From Bacillota bacterium (GTDB taxonomy: Bacteria; Bacillota; SHA-98; Ch115), in assembly GCA_013178415.1 (NCBI GenBank), contig JABLXA010000005.1:135369-199368 (forward strand): 64,000 nt of DNA, in the 5' to 3' direction. Below, piece after piece: positions 1 through 11,989 of the stretch. The notes under the pieces are model-generated. The model saw nothing but the letters and a program-made list of their open reading frames with translations, made no database searches and had not been told where the DNA came from. The translations under genes were made by a program, and so were the position numbers. Numbering within the stretch: the stretch's first letter is position 1; every line of letters begins with the position of its first letter.

Positions 1-160
1 GGCCACGGGTAAGCCTGAGATCAAAAGAGACCTTGAGATCAGACAGGGTCTTCCGGACAACTGGCATTACCCGCCTTGCCCGCCCTCTGCCTGCTCTCGG
101 GTTAAGTATGACCAGAAATTTCACTTCACGCACCTCCATTATGAATCAAAAGGGCTATAT

Positions 161-907
161 TCATCTGGCTGCGGAGGCGAAAAAGCCAGGAGGCGAGGAG
201 GTCAATAAACATTTGATGAACGAAGCAAGTTCAGCGAAGGTCCCGGAATGATCAGGCTTATGGGATTCATCGCATCGGCCTCTGAGACAATCGGTAACAA
301 GGTAAGTTTTGATTCCGAGGGCTCCGGCGCTCAAATCCTCTTCAGCATCATTTCCCACCATGAGACATTCACCCGGCGACCTCATGATTTTGTCGAGGAT
401 CTCCTGATAATATTCCTTATTAGGCTTGCAGAAGTGCATCGTCTCATAGGAAGTTATGAGTTTGTAATCAAAGTCAGCAAGCCCGCCCCAACTGAGACGC
501 TCCCGTATGGCAGACAGCGGAAACACCGGATTTGTGGCAATAACCACATCAAGCCCGTGGCGAAAGATATCCTCCATCACCTGGCGGGCTTCGGGCACCG
601 GCCTGACATAAGAAGAGAGCTGTCGAAATTCATTTTTGTAGAAATCATCAAAAATAGGCATAAGACTCTCTTCGGGAATGCCAATTTTGGGGAAGAAATC
701 CTCGACGAAGACTTGCTTATTTGTCTTGCCCGGATCCAGGCTTTTCACCATGGCGTCTGTGGAGGAGATCAGCTGTTTTATGAATCTCCTGGGCTCGACG
801 AGGCTCGAGACCCTCATAGCCAGGAGCTCCATGTATTTGCCAAGGAAATAATCTCTGTCGTAATTTAGCAATGTCCCGTCCAAATCAAAAAGAATCGCCT
901 TGATCAG
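161..907 (-). CDS. HAD-superfamily hydrolase
   Basis: Cytosolic phosphatase-like protein of the haloacid dehalogenase fold, about 248 aa. Motif I is seen as FDLDGTLL at the N-terminus, motif II as the Thr in VIATNP, motif III as the Lys in HFCKPNKEY, and motif IV as GNDAEEDLSAG. The substrate cannot be told from sequence. The first strong ATG/GTG/TTG codon (TTG, 883) lies inside motif I, so the real start must be further upstream; the only open option is CTG at 907 or 910, just after the stop of the upstream phosphodiesterase gene and behind GAGAGGG. The two genes are in the same frame, separated by one TGA. Likely translated by coupling. Confidence 0.85.
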   Translation of the reverse strand: MIKAILFDLDGTLLNYDRDYFLGKYMELLAMRVSSLVEPRRFIKQLISSTDAMVKSLDPGKTNKQVFVEDFFPKIGIPEESLMPIFDDFYKNEFRQLSSYVRPVPEARQVMEDIFRHGLDVVIATNPVFPLSAIRERLSWGGLADFDYKLITSYETMHFCKPNKEYYQEILDKIMRSPGECLMVGNDAEEDLSAGALGIKTYLVTDCLRGRCDESHKPDHSGTFAELASFIKCLLTSSPPGFFASAAR

Positions 908-913
908 CAGAGA

Positions 914-1417
914 TCACCCTCTCTTCAGGTAAAAGATGCGCGCTTCTATATCAGCAGTGGCATCATTATCATCAAGGTAGAGTATCGCATAAGACGGCCT
1001 TTCAGTCCAGGGACTCTCCACACAAGACCCCGGGTTAAGGAGCAACGTCTTGCCCTTGTACCCCGTATACGCGCGATGGGTATGGCCAAAGATCACGCAA
1101 TCAGCTCCAGGGAAGCTGTTTTCCGCCAGTCTCATAGTCTCCTCAGGGCTCCCATCACCATGCATAATGGCAATCGTCTTGCCTTTCAGCTTTATTTCCT
1201 TGGTGGGAGTCAATTTCTCGCGAACTTCAGGAGGATCCATGTTCCCATATACTGCCTCCACCGGAGCGATTGTCGCAAGCCGATCAAGCACCTCTAGTTG
1301 AGTCAAATCTCCGGCATGTATAATCAGATCCACCCCCTCAAATCCCGAGAGCACTTCTTGGGGAATTTCCTTCGCTCTCACAGGGATATGAGTATCCGAG
1401 AGCACCCCTATCTTCAT
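914..1417 (-). CDS. YfcE/MJ0936-type metallophosphoesterase
   Basis: A 167-aa calcineurin-like phosphodiesterase. Metal-binding motifs appear in the family order: SDTH near the N-terminus, HAGDLT, GNMD, MHGDG and FGHTH. The length matches the short single-domain YfcE/MJ0936 group, which hydrolyses phosphodiester model substrates; the physiological substrate is unknown. The start is ATG at 1417 with GGGAGGG upstream. It lies directly upstream of the HAD gene in the same frame, so the two form a phosphatase pair on one transcript. Confidence 0.88.
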   Translation of the reverse strand: MKIGVLSDTHIPVRAKEIPQEVLSGFEGVDLIIHAGDLTQLEVLDRLATIAPVEAVYGNMDPPEVREKLTPTKEIKLKGKTIAIMHGDGSPEETMRLAENSFPGADCVIFGHTHRAYTGYKGKTLLLNPGSCVESPWTERPSYAILYLDDNDATADIEARIFYLKRG

Positions 1418-1519
1418 TTTTTACATTCCCTCCCAAACTTACTGCTTTCAACTATTATGCCCATTATCTTACATTCTGTTTCATCGCGAATCGCTCCTCA
1501 ACCATGAACGACGCGCACC

Positions 1520-1894
1520 TTACTCAACTAGGGTCACCCGAAGCCTGCTTCCATCCTTGACTTGCCGTAGAACCCCAAGGTCCCCGATTATCTTACCAAA
1601 AACGCTGACAGCGCTCGCGGGCCGTATCTCATTCCCGCGGCTTGCCGGTGTCGGTCCGAAGAACAGGCACATTGCAGATCCGGGCGGCCAGTAGCCTACA
1701 TCCCCTCTCTCAACCACCTCACGTCCATTCTCTAGGTCCAGCCGTACAGGGATCCTAAAGTAAATCTCATCCCCCCAGGTATTGGCTGTAGCAGTAAATG
1801 GTGCCGCCTGCGCGACCGCTTTTGCGGTTTTTGTGTCATTCAACTCTATAATTATGCGATTTTCTCCAGCAATAACCGCAATCTTCTGGGACAT
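1520..1894 (-). CDS. cyclophilin-like domain protein
   Basis: A 124-aa protein resembling the small cyclophilin-like family (TM1367 type). The central stretch TWGDEIYFRIP, the later DVGYWPPGSAMCLFFGPTP and the C-terminal VFGKIIGDL are typical of that family. It has no signal peptide. Members have a cyclophilin-like barrel, but peptidyl-prolyl isomerase activity has generally not been shown, so no enzyme activity is assigned. The start is ATG at 1894 behind GGGGGTAGG. It is transcribed divergently from the ATP synthase operon. Confidence 0.75.
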   Translation of the reverse strand: MSQKIAVIAGENRIIIELNDTKTAKAVAQAAPFTATANTWGDEIYFRIPVRLDLENGREVVERGDVGYWPPGSAMCLFFGPTPASRGNEIRPASAVSVFGKIIGDLGVLRQVKDGSRLRVTLVE

Positions 1895-2006
1895 ATTCCT
1901 ACCCCCTATGCAGGATGTTCAAAAGTTTCTATTTCAACACTTTCAGGCTACTTCCTGTCATAATGTCACCCATATGGTCAAAAAATAGAATGAGTGAGGC
2001 GAGTAA

Positions 2007-2378
2007 GTGATGGAATTCATGTCCACGGTGATATTCATCGCGAAAAGAGCTGCCATGCTTGCCGGTCTCGGATCGCTCATCGCCACCATCTCGGGGTCAT
2101 GGCAATTCGCGATAGGACTATCGGCGGGGGCGCTTGCTAGCGTCCTCAATCTCGCGCTCCTGGGCATGAGTATCTCAAGAGCGATCCAGATGCCGCCCCC
2201 TGCTATCGCTAGATTCATGGGGTGGCGATATTTCCCGAGGTATTTTGCCATGGGCGTCGTCTTGTACTTAGCCCTCAAGATGGGGATGCCCTATCTTTTG
2301 GGAACCCTTACAGGACTTTATCTGGTGAAATTCATCATCCTCATGATGGGCGTGTTTGGATATAGGGGCGGGTGGTAA
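2007..2378 (+). CDS. atpI: ATP synthase subunit I
   Basis: A 123-aa membrane protein with four hydrophobic segments, first gene of the F1Fo operon. AtpI is a small accessory protein that helps assemble the c-ring and may take part in cation handling. It is poorly conserved in sequence, so the call rests on membrane topology, size and position directly before atpB. The start is GTG 2007 or ATG 2010, behind GAGGCGAG. No clear sigma-A promoter could be fixed in the 112-bp divergent region upstream. Confidence 0.75.
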   Translation: MMEFMSTVIFIAKRAAMLAGLGSLIATISGSWQFAIGLSAGALASVLNLALLGMSISRAIQMPPPAIARFMGWRYFPRYFAMGVVLYLALKMGMPYLLGTLTGLYLVKFIILMMGVFGYRGGW

Positions 2379-2385
2379 TAGGGCG

Positions 2386-3413
<1,028 letters not shown>

Positions 3414-3424
3414 GAGGAGTCGGG

Positions 3425-3931
3425 ATGCAGTCTCAACAGGCGATCTCTCTTTTCCAGTTGCCAATCTATGTCTCTTCGCTCCTAAATTTCATCATCCTTT
3501 ATCTTGTATTGAGAAAGATCTTCTTCAAGCCTGTCATGAATTACCTAGATCGGCGTCGTCAGCATGTGGCTTCTGATCTCGAAAGCGCCAATGAGAAGCT
3601 TCAAAAGGCCCGGGAGATCGAAAAGAATTTGATCGCCAAGGTTGAACAGGCTGAAAGACAAGCCCGGGATGTGATTGCGGAGTCGAAGAGGCGGGCCGGA
3701 GAGATAAGGGATCAGAATGTGAAACAGGCAAAACATGAAGCGGATATCATACTTCGCCGTGCTCATGAAGAGGCAAAGGCAGAGGTTGATGAAGCGCGCC
3801 AGGAAATGGTGAATGTCGCCACGGAGATAGCATCGGCTCTTACTAGCCGCCTGTTGCGAAAGGAGATAACCACAGAAATCGACCAGCGATTGATAGATGA
3901 AGTAATATCCAGGATTGAAGGGCCAAGATGA
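3425..3931 (+). CDS. atpF: F-type ATP synthase subunit b
   Basis: A 168-aa peripheral-stalk subunit. It has one N-terminal membrane helix (about residues 10-30) followed by a long charged helix rich in Glu, Lys, Arg and Ala that would pair as a coiled coil. The start is ATG 3425 behind a strong TAGGAGGAG. It overlaps atpH by 4 bp (ATGA), which suggests translational coupling. Only one b gene is present, so the stalk is probably a homodimer. Confidence 0.93.
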   Translation: MQSQQAISLFQLPIYVSSLLNFIILYLVLRKIFFKPVMNYLDRRRQHVASDLESANEKLQKAREIEKNLIAKVEQAERQARDVIAESKRRAGEIRDQNVKQAKHEADIILRRAHEEAKAEVDEARQEMVNVATEIASALTSRLLRKEITTEIDQRLIDEVISRIEGPR

Positions 3932-4485
3932 CGAGAGCGCGGGAAGCATTCATATGGGCCCAGGCACTGATAGACGTGACCGGAGCCATCGAGGACGTAG
4001 ATAGAATAGGGGAAGATATCTCCTTCGTCGTAAAGGCCTTGGAGAAATACCGAGGGCTAGAGGGAGTTCTGGCGTACCCCAGCATCGATGCCAGGTCTAA
4101 GGTCATGTTCGTCAGAGAATTCATCAAGGAGGCCCTAGGACAAGATATCGACCCCGTAATCGTCTCCCTTCTGGAGCTCCTCATTCAACGCCGAAAGATA
4201 GGACTCCTGAAAGACATAATGAAGGCATATGATGCCGCCATCATAGAGCGTAAGGGGTTCGTCCCTGCAACGGTCATTTCAGCCAGGGGGCTGACTATGA
4301 GACAAATCGAAAGATTACGGGGTGTCTTGGAGGGTCGCTTGGGAAGGAAAGTAGAGATTAATGTCAGACAGGATCCAGAGATAATCGGGGGCATCAGGGT
4401 GGTCGCAGGAGATACCGTGATAGATGGAACCATCTCCTCCATCATCCGGCGAATATTCAGCTTTCAGACGAATTCAGCCAGGTAG
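3928..4485 (+). CDS. atpH: F-type ATP synthase subunit delta
   Basis: A 185-aa subunit that joins the peripheral stalk to the top of the alpha3beta3 head. The N-terminal part is helical. The C-terminal motif DPEIIGGIRVVAGDTVIDGTI is the conserved delta/OSCP signature. The start overlaps the atpF stop (ATGA), and atpA follows after 12 bp. Confidence 0.93.
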   Translation: MTRAREAFIWAQALIDVTGAIEDVDRIGEDISFVVKALEKYRGLEGVLAYPSIDARSKVMFVREFIKEALGQDIDPVIVSLLELLIQRRKIGLLKDIMKAYDAAIIERKGFVPATVISARGLTMRQIERLRGVLEGRLGRKVEINVRQDPEIIGGIRVVAGDTVIDGTISSIIRRIFSFQTNSAR

Positions 4486-4497
4486 AGGATGTGAGAA

Positions 4498-6096
4498 ATG
4501 GCCTCGAATATTGGGGAACTTTCATCATTGATCAAGCAGAGATTGAACCTAGATGAGAATGTGCTGGAGACCTATGAAGCTGGATGGGTGATCGAGGCCG
4601 GAGACGGTATCGCCAGCGCTTATGGGCTAATGAGGGCCATGGTCGGGGAACTGGTGGAGATTGGAGAAAGAGCCACAGGTATGGTCCTCAATCTTGAAGA
4701 GGATCGCATAGGGATCGTTCTTCTTTCCTCAGACACTCAAGTAAAAGAAGGAGATCCAGTCAGGAGCACCGGGCGCACCGTTTCTGTTCCAGTCGGAGAT
4801 AGCATCATCGGGCGTGTAATCGATCCTCTCGGCCGTCCCGTAGATGGCAAGGGACCAATCAACACAACAAGATATCGGCCTATTGAGGCCCCTGCTCCGG
4901 GAATAATCCACCGGGAACCTGTACATACTCCACTGCTAACCGGCATCAAAGCCATCGATGCCATGGTTCCCATCGGCAAAGGGCAGAGGGAATTGATAAT
5001 CGGCGATAGACAAACGGGTAAAACGGCGATTGCGGTGGATACCATCATAGCACAAAAGGGCCAGGGGGTCATTTGTATCTATGTGGCAATAGGCCAGAAG
5101 ACATCTACGATAGCGCAGATTGTCAGGACTCTGGAGGATAATGGAGCCATGGATCACACGATCATTGTGGCCGCTCCCGCCAGTGAGCTTGCTCCAATGC
5201 AGTATATTGCGCCTTACGCTGGCTGCGCCATTGGCGAGGAATTCATGTATAATGGCAAGGATGCCCTTATCATATATGACGACCTGTCAAAGCACGCCAT
5301 AGCCTATAGAGCCACATCACTACTGCTGCGTCGTCCTCCCGGGCGCGAAGCATTTCCTGGCGACATTTTCTATATACATTCCAGGCTCCTCGAGAGATCG
5401 GCCAAGCTTTCCCCGGAATTGGGAGGTGGCTCTCTTACCGCCCTGCCCATAGTGGAAACTCTAGCTGGCGATGTATCAGCCTATATTCCCACAAATATCA
5501 TCTCCATTACTGATGGGCAGATCTATCTTGACAGCGAGATCTTCTTTTCGGGGATAAGACCCGCCATCAATGTAGGGCTTTCCGTCTCACGTGTGGGCGG
5601 CGATGCCCAGATACCTGCGATGAAGAAAGTTGCAGGCAGGCTAAGGCTCGACCTGGCACAATATCGTGATCTCGCCACATTCGCCAGGTTCGGCACAGAG
5701 TTGGATGAGGCCACAAAGAAACGTTTGGAGAGAGGCAAACGTATAGTAGAAGTCCTGAAGCAACCTCAGTACCAACCGCTCCCGGTAGCAGAGCAGGTAG
5801 CCATCATATTCGCAGTAATCCGCGGATATCTAGATGACGTCGATGTAGAGTGGATCGAGGATTTTGAGCACGAGTTTCTACAATATATGCGAAGAAACAA
5901 TGCTGATCTCCTGCATGATATAGAAGTTGCAGGTGAATTAGATGAATCATTGGAGGATCGCCTGAAAAAGGCCATAGAGGAATTCAAACCGAAATTTCTA
6001 GCAATAGCGAAAACCAGGGAGCCTGCCGGGCCGCAGGTTGCCTCCCGCATTCAGCCGCAGGGGGATGTGGAACGGCAGGTAATTCAAGGGGCCTAA
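4498..6096 (+). CDS. atpA: F-type ATP synthase subunit alpha
   Basis: A 532-aa non-catalytic nucleotide-binding subunit of F1. The P-loop GDRQTGKT lies at residues 169-176, and the family signature [14 protein letters not shown] is present, including the Ser-Arg pair that supplies the arginine finger. The C-terminus is somewhat longer than the common ~505 aa, ending in a hydrophilic tail. Unusually, atpG does not follow directly: 825 bp of repeats and hairpins intervene. Confidence 0.96.
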   Translation: MASNIGELSSLIKQRLNLDENVLETYEAGWVIEAGDGIASAYGLMRAMVGELVEIGERATGMVLNLEEDRIGIVLLSSDTQVKEGDPVRSTGRTVSVPVGDSIIGRVIDPLGRPVDGKGPINTTRYRPIEAPAPGIIHREPVHTPLLTGIKAIDAMVPIGKGQRELIIGDRQTGKTAIAVDTIIAQKGQGVICIYVAIGQKTSTIAQIVRTLEDNGAMDHTIIVAAPASELAPMQYIAPYAGCAIGEEFMYNGKDALIIYDDLSKHAIAYRATSLLLRRPPGREAFPGDIFYIHSRLLERSAKLSPELGGGSLTALPIVETLAGDVSAYIPTNIISITDGQIYLDSEIFFSGIRPAINVGLSVSRVGGDAQIPAMKKVAGRLRLDLAQYRDLATFARFGTELDEATKKRLERGKRIVEVLKQPQYQPLPVAEQVAIIFAVIRGYLDDVDVEWIEDFEHEFLQYMRRNNADLLHDIEVAGELDESLEDRLKKAIEEFKPKFLAIAKTREPAGPQVASRIQPQGDVERQVIQGA

Positions 6097-6112
6097 GCGT
6101 GGCTAGGTGATG

Positions 6113-6404
6113 GTGATACTGTCCCGTCGGACGCGACAGTCCTGGGGAGTGGATACTCCTCTCGGCGGACGCAGCGTGATCGTGGAATGGGTGCTCCTCG
6201 CCATCGGACGCGGCCCTGCTGCGGGGCCGCTCAGTGGTCCTCGACCCTCGAGTAATAAGGTCTCGGACCAATGCCGATGGGAGGAGCACCCTAACCCCGA
6301 GTCCATCAGCCTTGGATCAAAGCCGCTGGGCTGGTATCACCCATCCCCGAATAGCTGCTTCCTTGGTTGCAGTAGAGCCTCGGACCAATTCTTGGGCAAT
6401 TAAA
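6113..6404. repeat. Structured segment after atpA with inverted repeats and GTGG-headed units
   Basis: This is the first part of the long gap between atpA and atpG. Three units beginning GTGATAC, GTGGATAC and GTGGAATG (6113, 6149, 6182) each contain CGGACGC. Nested hairpins are visible: an 11-bp near-perfect repeat (6118-6128 with 6130-6140), GGAGT/ACTCC (6146-6159), and a long outer stem (6189-6207 with 6274-6291, one unpaired base). The outer stem encloses two inner hairpins, GCGGCCC/GGGCCGC (6210-6230) and TGGTCC/GGACCA (6235-6270), which together would fold as a three-way junction. Open frames across it look non-coding. It could be an RNA element or a decayed mobile repeat. Confidence 0.7.
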
Positions 6405-6818
6405 GTGGTGGGACGGATTCTGGGCAGGTTCCGCGTGGAAGTGACCAGAAATTCGTCAGCTCCCTCGCCGAGGTGGCCATACTATCGTCAGATTAGGGAG
6501 ATTCCGGAAAATTCTGGGCCTGAATTCTCCCCAGGTGACGAGAATTTAGGCAGATTTTGCTCAAGGGTGGTCAGAATTTGACCAGCTTCTGGCCCAGAGT
6601 GGCGAATTTCCTGTCATCTTGCCGTCAAGTTGGAAAATTATAGGCTATGATTATCCATAATAAGGAAGTCTATAGGGCATTTTGGACGAAGGTGACGGTA
6701 TTTTAGTCAGCTTAAGCGTGAAGGTGGCAACAGCCTAGGCAGGCTCTGCTCTAAGGTGGCGAAAATCTGGGCACCTCAGTCCCAAGGTGAAGAACTCGAG
6801 GATAGAATCATCCGACGA
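6405..6818. repeat. Degenerate ~32-bp tandem repeat array inside the atp operon
   Basis: About twelve head-to-tail units of 30-32 bp fill this stretch. Most begin GTGG or GTGA; unit starts include 6441, 6473, 6535, 6567, 6599, 6692, 6724, 6756 and 6787. Several intervals are exactly 32 bp (6441-6473, 6535-6567-6599, 6692-6724-6756). A loose core GAATTT then CAGCTT then TGC can be followed through most units. Identity between units is moderate, and there are no unique spacers flanked by constant repeats, so it is not CRISPR. A 32-bp period is not a multiple of 3, which argues against coding repeats. The function is unknown; it must be transcribed if atpG-D-C share the atp promoter. Confidence 0.75.
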
Positions 6819-6921
6819 TCTGCATAGTCGGGAGAATTGCCGGGGAATGGGATAATAGATGCAACATCATACCGCATGTTCTAAGTTTGAGTTTGCCCAT
6901 TTACAAAAGGAGTGGCTATAT

Positions 6922-9332
<2,411 letters not shown>

Positions 9333-9343
9333 TTTAGAGAAGC

Positions 9344-9604
9344 ATGGCACGACAAACATTCGATTTCAAAGTGATTACTCCTAGCGGGACCGTCCTTTCC
9401 AGGAAACCTGAAATAGTGGTATTACCTGGAGCGGAGGGGGACTTCGCCCTCATGCATGGCCATGTGCCCATGATCGCAAAGCTTAAAAGCGGTAAGGCGC
9501 TGATTCTTCATGATAGGCAAAAGGAGAGCATCGTGATTGCCTCAGGGTTTGTGATGATGCGGCAGGATCAGGCTATTGTCTTCACGAGAGAGATGAATCT
9601 TTAA
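9344..9604 (+). CDS. atpC: F-type ATP synthase subunit epsilon, short form
   Basis: An 86-aa epsilon subunit containing only the N-terminal beta-sandwich: VITPSGTVLS, VLPGAEGDFALMHGHVPMIAKL and the glycine-rich SGFVMM. Typical bacterial epsilon has ~130-140 aa, with a C-terminal two-helix domain that inhibits ATP hydrolysis; that domain is absent here. The stop is followed at once by the convergent diguanylate cyclase gene, which overlaps the last 23 bp. Either this is a natural short form or the 3' part has been lost. Confidence 0.9.
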   Translation: MARQTFDFKVITPSGTVLSRKPEIVVLPGAEGDFALMHGHVPMIAKLKSGKALILHDRQKESIVIASGFVMMRQDQAIVFTREMNL

Positions 9605-11282
9605 GGCTCTGGATCCTATCTGAAATGGCAGAAACGCCGCGGCTGCGATTGCCGCCCTCCTGCTTGCCGGCGTACATGGCCATATCTGCAAATTCAATCA
9701 GATCGCGCTTTGTCTTTGCATCGTCCGGGAATGTGCTAACTCCCAGGCTTACAGTTATCTTCCCCCCGGAACGCTTATCTGAGATCGGGAAAATACAGCG
9801 CTCGATCCGCTTACGTATCTTTTCGGCAACTACCATTGCGCTGGTCGAATCCGCCTCGAGCAGGATGACTACAAATTCCTCTCCGCCATAGCGTGCCACG
9901 ATATCGGTGTTCCTTACCGCCCGCTTGATCTCCCGGGCAACCATCTTGAGCACCCCGTCCCCTGCCTGGTGACCATAGGAGTCATTATATTTCTTGAAAT
10001 CATCGATATCAATCATCACCAGCGATAGATAACGGGCGTACCTTATGGCCCTTTCAATTTCATAGTCAAGTCTCTCCTGGAAATAACGGTGATTGTAAAG
10101 GCCGGTGACCGGATCCGTTATGGCCAGCTGCTCCGCCATCTTATGCAGTCTGGTCACCTCCGCCAACTGTTCGTCCAGCTTCTGATTTACCAGCCTGAGC
10201 TCCTCTTCCCGCTCCTGGAGCCTGGTATTCTTCTCTTTGAGCTCAGTGTACAACCGGGCATTTTCGATGGCAATAGCCGCTTGAATCCCAATTGTAGAAA
10301 CGAGGCGCAGCTCATTTTCTGTATAAACAGTGGAATAGCTTTGGACCGAGAGGGCGCCAATAACCTTGCCACCAAAAACGAGCGGGACGACAATCACCGA
10401 ACGAGGAAGCCTTTCCGTATCGCCGGTGAGCTTTGCCTCTTCGGGAAGCTGGCTCTGGTCAGCAAGAAGGTCAGGAATGAAAATGACCTGGTTCGAGAAT
10501 ATGACCTTCCCGGTGAACCCCGCATTCTCGCCCGGCGATACCCTAAAGCTGGGAATCCTTTTCCCGTTGTCAATTAAGATCTCGAAGCTTATTTCATTTG
10601 TTTCATGGTTGTATAGCGCGATAAAGAATCCCGAGGCATCCATAAGCTGGGAGATTTCCCTATAGATAACATTCAGGACCTCCGCCAGATCCAAAGTCGA
10701 TGTAGTTGCAAGGCCAATCTGATAGAGGCTCGCCATTTCCCCGGCCATCCGGCGGGCCTCTTCTGTCTGTCTTACGAGCTCTCGCTCGAGTTGTTTCTGC
10801 CGGGTAATATCCCTCACTATGCCCTGGATGGCATAGGGTGGACCTCCCTGATGTATCAAAGTGGGATTCACTTGAAGCCAGCGTTCCCGGCCGTCCTTGC
10901 CCGCCACGCAAATATCATAGATCCGGAGGCCCGGCTCTTCTCTCAACCTTCCGCCGTCTTCACCCGGTTCTTCTGAGGCAGCTGCCTCATAAAGCATCGG
11001 TGGCACCAGGTCCTTGAAGCATTTTCCGATAAGCTCCTCCCTAGAAAAGCCAATCATTTCGGCCAGGTGCTCATTTACGAAAGAAAGCCTGCCGTCGAAC
11101 GTCATGATGAAAACGCCGTCGCGTGCCTCCTCAACAAGTCGGCGATACTGCCTCTCTGACTCTTGTAGCTGATTCATCCTGGCACGGATATCCCGCTTGA
11201 TCACCTGGTCCCATATGATCATCAGGAGTATTACAAAGAATGCCAGTCCCAGAGCAAGTGAGAACCCAGAAGTGAGTACCAT
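9582..11282 (-). CDS. Membrane-anchored PAS-GAF-GGDEF diguanylate cyclase
   Basis: A 566-aa signalling protein predicted to make cyclic di-GMP from two GTP. The order is an N-terminal membrane helix (about residues 5-28), a short coiled coil, a PAS domain ending in GIVRDITRQKQ, a GAF domain around residues 190-345, a second coiled coil, and a C-terminal GGDEF domain. The active-site loop is RYGGEEF, a functional GGEEF variant. An RNTD motif five residues before it matches the product-inhibition I-site. The start is ATG 11282 behind a GGGGGCGGGG stretch; the frame is open to 11333. The 3' end overlaps atpC in convergent orientation. Confidence 0.92.
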   Translation of the reverse strand: MVLTSGFSLALGLAFFVILLMIIWDQVIKRDIRARMNQLQESERQYRRLVEEARDGVFIMTFDGRLSFVNEHLAEMIGFSREELIGKCFKDLVPPMLYEAAASEEPGEDGGRLREEPGLRIYDICVAGKDGRERWLQVNPTLIHQGGPPYAIQGIVRDITRQKQLERELVRQTEEARRMAGEMASLYQIGLATTSTLDLAEVLNVIYREISQLMDASGFFIALYNHETNEISFEILIDNGKRIPSFRVSPGENAGFTGKVIFSNQVIFIPDLLADQSQLPEEAKLTGDTERLPRSVIVVPLVFGGKVIGALSVQSYSTVYTENELRLVSTIGIQAAIAIENARLYTELKEKNTRLQEREEELRLVNQKLDEQLAEVTRLHKMAEQLAITDPVTGLYNHRYFQERLDYEIERAIRYARYLSLVMIDIDDFKKYNDSYGHQAGDGVLKMVAREIKRAVRNTDIVARYGGEEFVVILLEADSTSAMVVAEKIRKRIERCIFPISDKRSGGKITVSLGVSTFPDDAKTKRDLIEFADMAMYAGKQEGGNRSRGVSAISDRIQSLKDSSLS

Positions 11283-11423
11283 TGCCCCGCCCCCGTAAGA
11301 ATCTATCTTTCTCCGCCCGGAACCCAGCTGCAAAAATACATTGTTAAATATTTCTACGCTCAGGGCGTTGTTCCTGCATCATTTCATAAAATCCAGTGAC
11401 AGGAATGTGAGGATACAAGATAA

Positions 11424-11468
11424 ATAGATAATAACAAACCACCGGATGCAGTCCAGCATGTCCGGTGG
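11424..11468 (-). terminator. Probable rho-independent terminator after the HU gene
   Basis: A perfect 8-bp inverted repeat, CCACCGGA (11439-11446) and TCCGGTGG (11461-11468), encloses a 14-nt loop. On the minus strand it is followed by a T-rich tail (TTTGTTATTATC). It lies between the HU gene and the diguanylate cyclase gene. A second hairpin, GGGGGC/GCCCCC with a 4-nt loop near 11483-11498, lies between it and HU. Confidence 0.6.
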
Positions 11469-11539
11469 CGTAATTAGATGATGGGGGCAGGCGCCCCCTC
11501 TATTCCCTTGATTGCAGAACAACAGGCTTGTCCAATGGT

Positions 11540-11818
11540 TTATTTCTTGCTGACACTATCTTTAAGGGACTTGCCTGCTTTGAAGACCGGAACAGTTGAC
11601 GCCGCGATCTTGATCTCTTCCCCAGTCTGAGGATTCCTGCCGACTCGAGGCGCACGGTTCTTCACTGCGAAGGTTCCGAACCCGACTAGCTGCACCTTGT
11701 CTCCCGCCGCTAGAGCCTCCCCGATGGTATCAAAAACAGCCGTGACAACGGTTTCGACATCCTTCTTTTTCAAATCTACCTTTTCTGCAACGGAGGATAC
11801 GAGGTCTGCCTTGTTCAC
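11540..11818 (-). CDS. hup: HU-family DNA-binding protein
   Basis: A 92-aa histone-like protein. The sequence has the HU pattern: [12 protein letters not shown], the dimer core [11 protein letters not shown], and the DNA-binding arm with [12 protein letters not shown] (Pro at its tip). The chosen start is GTG 11818, six bases after AAAGGAGGG; the upstream ATG would add nine residues that overlap the ribosome binding site. It is probably monocistronic, with a hairpin downstream. Confidence 0.95.
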   Translation of the reverse strand: MNKADLVSSVAEKVDLKKKDVETVVTAVFDTIGEALAAGDKVQLVGFGTFAVKNRAPRVGRNPQTGEEIKIAASTVPVFKAGKSLKDSVSKK

Positions 11819-11989
11819 ATGTTTCCCTCCTTTCGCATTCATATTAGCTAGATCTGGAAACCTGAAACCGGCATAGTGACGCGGATTCAGCCATATCGAC
11901 TAAAGGTATTCGCGAAACCCCCGATAAATCCTGCAAAGGCAAGACCCCAATGTAAAAAAATCACGATTTTTGGTCGATGGTACACTATC

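Noticed and set aside
248-868. Long plus-strand frame opposite the HAD gene
   Set aside because: It mirrors a real gene with clear catalytic motifs and has no family features of its own.
6107-6581. Open frames of 98 and 115 aa between atpA and atpG
   Set aside because: They lie in repeat and hairpin DNA, have no good ribosome binding site and show no recognisable protein pattern; stops break every frame across the array.
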